7,274 nt of DNA from Holosporaceae bacterium (lineage in GTDB: Bacteria > Pseudomonadota > Alphaproteobacteria > UBA3830): assembly GCA_031288435.1 (NCBI GenBank), contig JAITRK010000026.1, positions 1 through 7,274 on the forward strand. The letters run 5' to 3'. The position numbers and the translations under genes are program-made. This document shows, in pieces, positions 1 to 4,404 of this stretch. Numbering within the stretch: position 1 is the first letter of the stretch; the number at the start of each line of letters is the position of its first letter. The notes beneath the pieces are model-generated. The model did no database searches and was not told where the DNA came from. It saw only the letters and a program-made list of their open reading frames with translations.

Positions 1-29
1 TTATTTGTTTTTGTATTTATTGTAGTTTT

Positions 30-35
30 AGGAGG
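30..35 (+). promoter_or_regulatory. Shine-Dalgarno site of the first gene
   Basis: A consensus AGGAGG sits eight bases before the ATG at 44. It is the strongest ribosome-binding site in the window and fixes the start. Only 29 further upstream bases are visible; they are T-rich, and I cannot assign a promoter in them. Confidence 0.75.
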
Positions 36-43
36 TTGCTGTA

Positions 44-547
44 ATGTTTCGTGATATAATTAAAGGTATATGCTGCATCGGCGTTGTAATGTGCTCGAGC
101 GGAGTGTGCGGGATGGAAAGAAGCAATGAGCCAACAAGTCAAGTACAGCCAAGCTCTGGGACACAAAAATCTCCAACATCTAGTTGGTATCCTAAGTGTA
201 TGTCCAGAACAGCTAAACCGCATGAAGGGTATCTTGCCCTCCAAAAGAATTATCCTCATAATAAAAAAGAGTTTGAGGAAACGAAGAGCGCTTTTGAAAA
301 GATTTTAGCCGATCTAAAGCAGGGAGCTTTTAACAATCCAGGCAAGCAGTTGGTTCTAGACTACATGTATTACTGGTTCAATATCGATCCTGAGCAGGTT
401 TATAAAAAGAGATATGATTATAAAGACGCTGATGGTATTTGGCATGTGACGTGGTTTGAATATGAAATTCGAGATCTCGCAGCTCAAATTCTGGATGCAT
501 TGGAGCAAACCGGAGGATTGGCCTACGCTTATGTGCATGGACATTAG
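44..547 (+). CDS. small secreted protein of unknown function (167 aa)
   Basis: I do not recognise a family. The start is well supported: a perfect AGGAGG lies at 30-35, eight bases before the ATG. The N-terminus has a short charged stretch (MFRDIIKG), then a hydrophobic Cys-rich segment (about residues 8-22) and a plausible signal-peptidase I site after VCG (G23), leaving Met24-Glu as the mature start. No proper lipobox is present, because the residue before each Cys is not Gly, Ala or Ser. Residues 25-48 are Ser/Thr/Pro/Gln-rich and look unstructured. Residues 58-165 look like a mainly helical domain with many aromatics (YMYYWFNIDPEQVY; WHVTWFEYEIRDLAAQILDAL). The protein ends YVHGH. It lies 119 bp upstream of the next secreted-protein gene on the same strand, which has its own candidate promoter. 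Coding status is likely from the Shine-Dalgarno site and signal peptide. An extracytoplasmic location is inferred; function is unknown. Confidence 0.75.
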   Translation: MFRDIIKGICCIGVVMCSSGVCGMERSNEPTSQVQPSSGTQKSPTSSWYPKCMSRTAKPHEGYLALQKNYPHNKKEFEETKSAFEKILADLKQGAFNNPGKQLVLDYMYYWFNIDPEQVYKKRYDYKDADGIWHVTWFEYEIRDLAAQILDALEQTGGLAYAYVHGH

Positions 548-629
548 TTATGCTTGCTTGTCTATAGAGGAATTTTTTTAAAAGAAATTTCTAAAAATTG
601 AATTTGTCAACTCTTTATTAACCTATTCG

Positions 630-638
630 TGTTATGAT
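630..638 (+). promoter_or_regulatory. candidate extended -10 promoter
   Basis: TGTTATGAT reads as an extended -10 (TG, one base, then TATGAT, five of six matches to TATAAT). It lies about 30 bases before the ATG at 667, so transcription would start near 645. There is no good -35 at normal spacing: TTGTCA at 604-609 is 23 bases away. The promoter would therefore rely on the extended TG. The 119-bp gap 548-666 contains only this, the overlapping inverted repeat and AT-rich sequence. Confidence 0.4.
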
Positions 639-648
639 TTTGTCATAA
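632..648. repeat. 6-bp perfect inverted repeat upstream of second gene
   Basis: TTATGA (632-637) and TCATAA (643-648) are perfect reverse complements separated by five bases (TTTTG). The repeat overlaps the candidate -10 element at 633-638 and lies 18 bases before the start codon of the next gene. It could be a small operator or a leader hairpin. It is AT-rich and short, so it may also be chance. Confidence 0.4.
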
Positions 649-666
649 TCGATATGAGAGGTTAAT

Positions 667-1824
667 ATGAAAGTCAAGTTTGTCGGAAATTTGTTTGTTC
701 CGCTGCTGTTGTCGATCGCTATTGGTGAGATAACTCAAAAAACTTTTATTGGGCAACTGTACGCAATGGATATAGAGGATGAAGCTCCGTTGGAGGCAGC
801 TTACGCAACTGATGAGCAAAGAGAACTCTTGACAAAATTGCTTACCGCTTTGACGCTTCGACAAATATTGGATTACGACAGATTAAATGGCAATGCAGTG
901 CCTCCCAACCAAAAGGATGCTGATACTCTTGCCAAGCATTTTCTGGATAGGCACGCGGCAACTAGCGGAAAGCGAATAGGTAATGAAAATGATGATGATA
1001 AAGGAAATTCCTATCCAACTATGGTCGACATTACCGCAACCACCACAGAAGCGGCTGCGAATATTATATCGCAAATGGTTGGCATAGCCATAAATCAACT
1101 GAAAAGACCGACAAGGATAAATATAGAGAAAGAAGGAGGCACCCCCCGCTACGTCATATTTTTCGACCAAGTCGCCATGAATAATGCTGCGCTAGGTATA
1201 AAAGCCTACCGGCATTATGCAGATAATAATTATTATTCTAAGCAGTTGATAGGCATTGAAATATATGTTAACGCCGCAAATCTAGTTACTACAGTTGTTC
1301 CGAGAGTTGGTGACTGGCAGCGGGCTCTGGGACAATATTATCCTGACCAATATAAAGCTGAAATAGCTGCAATTAAAGAAGAAGAGAAAAAGAGGAAAGA
1401 GGAAGAAGAGAAAAAGAGGAAAGAGAAAGAGAGGAAGGAGAGGGAAGAGAAAGAGGAAAAAGAGAAAAAGGAGGAAGAAAAACGGAGAAACGAAGCTGCT
1501 AAAAAAGCACGGGAAGAGAAAGAAGAAGAAGAGAAAAAAAAGAACCTAGTTCTTGCTAAAAAGGAAAATAATAATAGGCTCGTAGACAAAGTTGAGAGAA
1601 CTTTGCTTGACTTCTTGAAGGGAAAAGACAAGAATAAGGAAAAAAATAGCAAATTGTCGCTAGTAACATATGAACACACAAAAGATAGAAGCGAAAACAC
1701 GAAGGGCGCAATTCAGCGCTTTTTTGCTGATCATAATAACTTGAAGAGTGAGTTTATTGATTTTGCAAAATCTAAAAAATACAACCCTAAAGAAATACAG
1801 GAATTAATAAATAGTACGGAGTAA
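667..1824 (+). CDS. secreted protein with long Glu/Lys/Arg charged helix (385 aa)
   Basis: Family not recognised. The ATG follows GAGAGG at 656-661 with a five-base spacer. Residues 1-33 form a signal peptide: basic MKVK, a hydrophobic core FVPLLLSIAIG, and a probable cut after LYA (A33), giving a mature start Met-Asp-Ile-Glu-Asp. Residues 34-233 appear to be a folded mixed domain with no motif I can name. Residues about 236-303 are almost only Glu, Lys and Arg (for example EEKKRKEEEEKKRKEKERKE). That is the composition of a single-alpha-helix or TolA-like rigid spacer, and it is encoded by a 108-nt pure-purine tract. Residues 304-385 return to normal helical composition (LVDKVERTLLDFLKG; FIDFAKSKKYNPKEIQELI). 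The annotated stop at 1822-1824 may be a frameshift artefact, since a Ser/Pro-rich tail continues in the -1 frame to 1901. A passenger-spacer-anchor design or an effector role is conceivable, but function is unknown. Confidence 0.75.
   Translation: MKVKFVGNLFVPLLLSIAIGEITQKTFIGQLYAMDIEDEAPLEAAYATDEQRELLTKLLTALTLRQILDYDRLNGNAVPPNQKDADTLAKHFLDRHAATSGKRIGNENDDDKGNSYPTMVDITATTTEAAANIISQMVGIAINQLKRPTRINIEKEGGTPRYVIFFDQVAMNNAALGIKAYRHYADNNYYSKQLIGIEIYVNAANLVTTVVPRVGDWQRALGQYYPDQYKAEIAAIKEEEKKRKEEEEKKRKEKERKEREEKEEKEKKEEEKRRNEAAKKAREEKEEEEKKKNLVLAKKENNNRLVDKVERTLLDFLKGKDKNKEKNSKLSLVTYEHTKDRSENTKGAIQRFFADHNNLKSEFIDFAKSKKYNPKEIQELINSTE
1375..1482 (+). repeat. 108-nt uninterrupted polypurine tract
   Basis: Every base from 1375 to 1482 on the plus strand is A or G; the first pyrimidine is C at 1483. 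Internally it contains a repeat with 24-bp offset encoding EEKKRKE twice. It encodes the core of the Glu/Lys/Arg helix, so codon bias toward GAA/GAG/AAA/AAG/AGG/AGA explains the composition. A run this long with mirror-like stretches is also a candidate for triplex DNA and for slippage. Confidence 0.85.
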
Positions 1825-1901
1825 GAAAAAAAGCCAAGCCAAAAAGTTCGTCAGATCAAAGCTCTAGCTCGAGCACGCCGCCGCCATCCTCTAACAATTG
1901 A
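1825..1901 (+). other. probable out-of-frame C-terminal extension of the 667-1824 gene
   Basis: In the frame one base back from the stop at 1822, codons run open from 1815 to a TGA at 1899-1901. They encode a Lys-rich stretch, then a Ser run (KSSSDQSSSSS), Thr-Pro-Pro-Pro and SSNN before the stop. This is typical of a disordered tail and unlike random intergenic sequence. The same frame has a TAG at 1812-1814, so the shift would have to lie between 1815 and 1824. Removing one G from GG at 1818-1819 would join the frames and give about 410 aa. No canonical slippery heptamer is visible, so mutation or sequencing error is likelier than programmed frameshifting. Confidence 0.45.
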
Positions 1902-1950
1902 TGGTTTGTTGTCCCAACAAATTCCATACCACACACTATCTTACGGTCCT

Positions 1951-1977
1951 GATCCGGCGGTTTTCCCGCGCCGGATC
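1951..1977. repeat. GC-rich hairpin, 9-bp perfect stem
   Basis: GATCCGGCG (1951-1959) pairs perfectly with CGCCGGATC (1969-1977) around a nine-base loop. It is the strongest hairpin in the convergent spacer. No T-run follows it in either direction (GTAGACTAAA on the plus side; AGGACCGTAA on the minus side), so it is not a standard intrinsic terminator. It could be a REP-like palindrome, a factor-independent mRNA 3'-end stabiliser for either convergent gene, or part of a decayed coding region. Confidence 0.55.
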
Positions 1978-1997
1978 GTAGACTAAAACTATAAATA

Positions 1998-2098
1998 ATA
2001 CCAGATTCGAAAACAAAGGGTTCAATCAATTCTTCGATAGCGCTGAACGACAGCGCATTTCTGTCCTGCGATGAACATTTAATATCCGAATCTGGTAT
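1998..2098. repeat. nested inverted repeats (12-bp outer arms, 6-bp inner stem)
   Basis: The outer arms ATACCAGATTCG (1998-2009) and CGAATCTGGTAT (2087-2098) are perfect reverse complements 77 bases apart. Inside them GCGCTG (2040-2045) and CAGCGC (2051-2056) form a perfect six-base stem with a five-base loop. The layout resembles a miniature element of about 101 bp with terminal inverted repeats, or a structured RNA. I see no clear target-site duplication. The element sits within the open frame at 1856-2116, so part of the symmetry could be coincidental. Confidence 0.35.
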
Positions 2099-2116
2099 AA
2101 GCTGCGCGATTGTAGC

Positions 2117-2194
2117 TTATTTCCCATATTTTTTTTCCAAAAATTCCTCAAATTTTTTAACAATACCGAGAAACTCGTTCACCTTACCTTCTTC
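2117..2194 (-). other. probable out-of-frame C-terminal extension of the 2193-3017 gene
   Basis: Shifting by one base at the A5 run 2195-2199 (T5 on the coding strand) lets the minus-strand gene continue for 25 more codons to a TAA at 2117-2119. The added residues start EEGKVNEF and end FLEKKYGK, a sensible amphipathic helical C-terminus. With one base removed from the run, the product would be about 299 aa. The homopolymer makes slippage or a sequencing error a natural explanation; phase variation is also possible. Confidence 0.5.
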
Positions 2195-3017
2195 AAAAAT
2201 TGTCGTTACTACTGCTATCAGAACTGCTTTCACTAGTACTATCATCTTCTTCATTCACGTCATTAAGTTTATCGCATAGCATTTTTGTTTTTTTACTTAT
2301 CAGGTTTGTTTTTTTATTCACGTCATCAAGTTCATTGCATGCCAATTTTGTTTTTTTACTTATCAGGTTTGTTTTTTTATTCACGGCATCAAGTTCATTG
2401 CATACCAAATTTGTTTTTTTACTTATCAGTTTTGTTTCTTTACCTATCAGTTTTGTTTCTTTATTCACATTTCCAATATTTTCGGTTGTTTTTTTGAGTG
2501 CGTCGTTTATTCCGTCTACACTTTTCTTGAGTGCTTCAAGCTGTGAATTCGCATCGAAATATCCAACGGTTGACAATAACGATTGAATTTTTCTTAGGTT
2601 ACCCGCAATTCTAGATTTGACAAGATTAAACCCGCCGGAATTGTCAAAAGGTAAATCTGTGTCAAGTTCCCCACATCCACAAGTTCCGTTATGCAGCGAG
2701 GGAAAAACTGGGCTTGGAAAATCACCATATCGTTCATCATCTGCGCCTTGCTTTCCTAAGTTGTAAAGACAGTGCGTATAAAGCGAACCGGAAAAACTCG
2801 GTAGGGGAAAAAAATTTTTCTTTGCCAAGTGCATTTCAGTAATTTTCTCCTCTTCCATTAGTTCAATATCCGTCCATACAGCCTCTAGTGCGGCCCTCGA
2901 CTCGGATATTTTCACTTTCATGTTCCTAATATCATTAAGCGAGAGCACCTCGTCACCAAACATCCCATGCGCTTCAAATAGCAGCACACCACAGGTAAAA
3001 CACAATATTTTTTTCAT
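2193..3017 (-). CDS. secreted heptad-repeat (coiled-coil) protein, 274 aa, likely truncated
   Basis: Family not recognised. The start is set by GGAGG (plus-strand CCTCC at 3024-3028), six bases before the ATG. The signal peptide is MKKILCFTCGVLLFEAHG, with a probable cut after G18 giving mature Met-Phe-Gly-Asp-Glu. Residues 25-65 are helical and charged. Residues 66-130 are loop-rich with Gly, Pro and Cys (CGCGELDTD), perhaps a small folded head. Residues 131-185 are helical. Residues 186-255 are ten consecutive heptads, including KETKLIS, KKTNLIS and NELDDVN; the last nine form three 21-residue super-repeats. Position 6 of each heptad is almost always I, V, A or L and position 3 is T or L, as in a coiled-coil core with polar layers. 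An acidic Ser-rich tail (STSESSSDSSS) leads to an early stop in a T5 run, and a further 25-codon tail follows in another frame. A stalk-like surface or secreted protein is plausible, but the role is unknown. Confidence 0.75.
   Translation of the reverse strand: MKKILCFTCGVLLFEAHGMFGDEVLSLNDIRNMKVKISESRAALEAVWTDIELMEEEKITEMHLAKKNFFPLPSFSGSLYTHCLYNLGKQGADDERYGDFPSPVFPSLHNGTCGCGELDTDLPFDNSGGFNLVKSRIAGNLRKIQSLLSTVGYFDANSQLEALKKSVDGINDALKKTTENIGNVNKETKLIGKETKLISKKTNLVCNELDAVNKKTNLISKKTKLACNELDDVNKKTNLISKKTKMLCDKLNDVNEEDDSTSESSSDSSSNDNF
2253..2441 (-). repeat. three tandem 63-bp repeats
   Basis: A 63-bp unit is repeated three times in the coding strand of the heptad-repeat gene. The shared block GTTTTTTTACTTATCAG on the plus strand starts at 2287, 2350 and 2413. 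The two best-matching copies differ at only a few bases. Each unit encodes three heptads and keeps frame, so copy-number change would lengthen or shorten the stalk by 21 residues. Shorter 21-bp sub-repeats continue to about 2462. The near-identity of copies suggests recent duplication or ongoing homogenisation. Confidence 0.9.
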
Positions 3018-3023
3018 TTACTA

Positions 3024-3028
3024 CCTCC
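3024..3028 (-). promoter_or_regulatory. Shine-Dalgarno site of the heptad-repeat gene
   Basis: The coding strand reads GGAGG, six bases before the ATG whose complement is at 3015-3017. It supports this start and argues that the gene is still translated. Confidence 0.7.
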
Positions 3029-3055
3029 ATTAAAAATAAACTATCCAACTGTAAC

Positions 3056-3084
3056 ACTATGACGTTAATATATTTAGCCGTCAA
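3056..3084 (-). promoter_or_regulatory. candidate sigma-70 promoter of the heptad-repeat gene
   Basis: On the minus strand TTGACG (complement of 3079-3084) is followed after 17 bases by CATAGT (complement of 3056-3061). That gives five of six matches to the -35, four of six to the -10, and ideal spacing. Transcription would start near 3049, giving a leader of about 30 bases containing the Shine-Dalgarno site. Confidence 0.5.
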
Positions 3085-3119
3085 GATAATTTTGCGCACA
3101 TATCAGGAATGGCGACGGC
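3077..3119. repeat. short inverted repeat in the divergent spacer
   Basis: GCCGTC (3077-3082) and GACGGC (3114-3119) are perfect reverse complements 31 bases apart, lying between the two divergent candidate promoters. The left arm overlaps the -35 of the minus-strand promoter. A shared regulator site is conceivable but unproven; six-base arms occur by chance. Confidence 0.25.
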
Positions 3120-3251
3120 ATGAACTTGACATACCGGAAGAAAAATGTTAATTTAGTCTACGTTTTAGAGCTTCGTTGCGCCGCAATCATGGCCAACACG
3201 CAGCGCAGATTTGCGCTCTGTAGATTTATGGCAGAACAGGAAGAGAAATGA
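3120..3251 (+). CDS. possible 43-aa leader ORF overlapping the next start codon
   Basis: An ATG at 3120 opens a 43-codon frame whose TGA (3249-3251) overlaps the ATG of the protease gene in an ATGA junction, the arrangement used for translational coupling. An internal ATG at 3189 would give a 20-residue version (start MANTQRRF, end AEQEEK). The composition is rich in Arg, Ala and Leu. Against it: a weak, poorly spaced ribosome-binding site, short length, and the candidate promoter at 3126-3154, whose start point would remove the first ATG and leave only the shorter version. Low confidence. Confidence 0.2.
   Translation: MNLTYRKKNVNLVYVLELRCAAIMANTQRRFALCRFMAEQEEK
3126..3154 (+). promoter_or_regulatory. 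candidate sigma-70 promoter of the metalloprotease gene
   Basis: A perfect TTGACA -35 (3126-3131) is followed by 17 bases and TAATTT at 3149-3154, preceded by TG plus one base (3146-3148), an extended -10. Transcription would start near 3161, leaving a leader of about 87 bases. That leader contains the hairpin AGCGCA-gatt-TGCGCT (3202-3217). Confidence 0.5.
3202..3217 (+). repeat. leader hairpin before the metalloprotease gene
   Basis: AGCGCA (3202-3207) and TGCGCT (3212-3217) form a six-base GC-rich stem with a four-base GATT loop, 30 bases before the ATG at 3248. It would be in the 5' leader if the promoter at 3126-3154 is used. No T-run follows, so it is not an attenuator-type terminator. 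Confidence 0.4.
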
Positions 3252-4372
3252 AACTAAAAGGAATATTTGTAATTTCATGCTGCATCATATCCTTGATTTG
3301 CTTTTGCTTTAAATGGGACGCGACAAGGCAAAGACAAAGGCCTTCGGCCATCAATGACGCCATTGAGATCAGAGCGCCACAACCAGGCTCCTTTGCCCAC
3401 GCCATTCAGGAGGAAGCCATTGACGGCCCTCCGGTTCCGCTTGGAGAATATGTCCAGCCTCTACGCATAAAAGAATTTTCTCTGCTCAACGAAAAAGAAT
3501 TGGAGTACTACCACAAACACACCTGGGATCCGCTCAAAACGCTTGAGCAAAACCGGAGAAATCTCAGTAAATCGTTCCTAAAAACATGCGTAGATCGCGT
3601 AGAAGACGCAATTACAGTGGACGATGGAATTATCCTAAAATTAGCCAGCAGAAACGGCGCCATTGTCCTGAAGCCAGCGAGCATTGAATTTATCAGGGAC
3701 TATGAACTTAACAAAATAATTTACCTAATGACTGATTCGCCGTATTTCTGCCGATTGCTGAGGGCTCTGCTAGCGAAATACAAAACCATGCGCTACACTC
3801 CGCAAAAAGCGGTATTCCTCATAACCAAAGACGAAGCTAATCATACAGTTTACAACATACTACCACACGTACTGAATCTAAGGATTTTAGATCAAACATT
3901 TTTATCTGCTCTGGACTGCACGCGGCACAAAATGCAGTTTGGCGCAACTGTCTTCCATGAAATGCTTCACTGGTATCACCAACTCTCGAATCCGGTTGAA
4001 TGCGAAAGACGATCCAAATCCACCAGCTGCATACGTCGTCGTTTTTACGCCAATCAATCGATAAACACCTTCTGCTGGTATGAAGACTCTGCAATCCAAA
4101 ATTTTTCGAACGACGAAGAGTACTATACCATGTACGGATTGGTGGAAGACGAGTATGGAGAAATGGCCATCGATACTCTCTGCGAAGCTTCCTACGCCTA
4201 CGAGCAATACAGATATATCCGAGGAAGTCACAGAGCATTTAATAGTCGTTCAGAGGAAAGAAATTTCATAATAGGAGCCAGAGATTCATCTCTGCTGAAA
4301 TTTTTTCAGGACAGCGCTCCGCTAAAATTTGGTGAAGGCGAATTTAGAACCAAAGAGCGAACCGCTGTGTAG
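3248..4372 (+). CDS. membrane-anchored or secreted HEXXH zinc metallopeptidase, M91-like (374 aa)
   Basis: The start has AGGAAGAG at 3238-3245 just upstream. Residues 1-21 form a hydrophobic Cys-rich export signal or anchor (four Cys at 11-20) with no good lipobox or cleavage site. Residues 22-75 look like a Pro-rich linker. Residues 85-230 are a mostly helical region of unknown family. The key motif is FHEMLHWYH: H237, E238 and H241 form HEXXH, the zinc site of many metallopeptidases. About 50 residues later come DEEYYTMYG (E290, E291) and then LCEASYAYEQ with RGSHRAF (E313 onward). An EE..T.(Y/V)G block followed by E-x-x-x-R-like and H-R-aromatic residues is how I remember the M91 (NleD-like) effector peptidases, where a distal Glu is the third zinc ligand. 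The metallopeptidase call is fairly firm; the M91 assignment is from memory. Residues 325-374 are a polar tail. It faces yidC convergently, 32 bp away. It probably acts outside the cytoplasm, possibly on host proteins. Confidence 0.7.
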   Translation: MKLKGIFVISCCIISLICFCFKWDATRQRQRPSAINDAIEIRAPQPGSFAHAIQEEAIDGPPVPLGEYVQPLRIKEFSLLNEKELEYYHKHTWDPLKTLEQNRRNLSKSFLKTCVDRVEDAITVDDGIILKLASRNGAIVLKPASIEFIRDYELNKIIYLMTDSPYFCRLLRALLAKYKTMRYTPQKAVFLITKDEANHTVYNILPHVLNLRILDQTFLSALDCTRHKMQFGATVFHEMLHWYHQLSNPVECERRSKSTSCIRRRFYANQSINTFCWYEDSAIQNFSNDEEYYTMYGLVEDEYGEMAIDTLCEASYAYEQYRYIRGSHRAFNSRSEERNFIIGARDSSLLKFFQDSAPLKFGEGEFRTKERTAV

Positions 4373-4403
4373 CTGTGTAGATTCATGATTTTCAGCACAA
4401 CGG
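4362..4403. other. weak imperfect hairpin in the convergent gap
   Basis: CCGCTGTG (4362-4369) pairs with CACAACGG (4396-4403) with one mismatch and a 26-base loop, between the stops of the protease gene and yidC. Neither side carries a T-run, so a shared bidirectional terminator is only a weak possibility. I see nothing better in this 32-bp gap. Confidence 0.2.
4364..4379 (+). repeat. 8-bp tandem duplication across a stop codon
   Basis: GCTGTGTA occurs twice in tandem (4364-4371 and 4372-4379). The first copy plus the next base contains the protease gene's TAG at 4370-4372; the second copy carries another TAG in a different frame. It looks like a small replication-slippage duplication in the 3' end. 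Confidence 0.7.
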
Positions 4404-4404
4404 C

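Larger units (their letters stand above)
1856..2116 (-). pseudogene. unannotated 86-codon open frame without a start codon
   Basis: After a TAA at 2117-2119, the minus strand is open for 86 codons to a TGA at 1856-1858. The translation looks protein-like: balanced composition, with segments such as SAIEELIEPFVFESGIIYSF and KIVCGMEFVG, ending LELEL. The only ATG is far downstream, inside CGMEFVG, and I see no ribosome-binding site for alternative starts. It is in the same frame as the detached tail of the gene ending at 2193, separated from it by the TAA. It overlaps the proposed tail of the opposite gene at 1859-1901, where at most one of the two is likely to be real. I read it as a gene remnant; chance openness is possible. 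No family is recognised. Confidence 0.3.

Noticed and set aside
44..120. Lipoprotein signal in the first gene
   Set aside because: The Cys residues are not preceded by Gly, Ala or Ser in a lipobox context; a signal-peptidase I site fits better.
540..581. Frameshifted tail for the first gene, similar to the other two
   Set aside because: The alternative frame gives only about a dozen ordinary residues before a stop, with no compositional signal of coding.
557..598. Intrinsic terminator after the first gene
   Set aside because: The possible stem is AT-rich, has a two-base bulge and is not followed by a T-run on the plus strand.
1338..1700. 120-codon minus-strand frame rich in Ser and Phe
   Set aside because: It is the antisense of the polypurine Glu/Lys/Arg tract, which is automatically free of stops on the other strand.
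1825..1986. Stop-codon readthrough of the charged-helix gene in its own frame
   Set aside because: The in-frame continuation is Arg-rich and unlike a protein tail, while the -1 frame gives a convincing Ser/Pro tail.
2117..2245. Separate 42-aa minus-strand gene starting at an ATG (2243-2245)
   Set aside because: Its first half is the shadow of the Asp/Ser-rich tail of the overlapping gene; the second half is better explained as a frameshifted C-terminus.
2250..2462. Regular 63-bp repeats as a CRISPR array
   Set aside because: The repeats are contiguous with no unique spacers and are in frame with a coiled-coil protein.
2200..2586. 128-codon plus-strand frame with repeated Phe/Leu/Ser segments
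   Set aside because: It is the antisense shadow of the heptad-repeat gene; the minus strand has a signal peptide, Shine-Dalgarno site and heptads.
3837..4238. Two minus-strand frames inside the metalloprotease gene
   Set aside because: Both are antisense shadows, without ribosome-binding sites or recognisable motifs; the plus-strand HEXXH protein explains the region.
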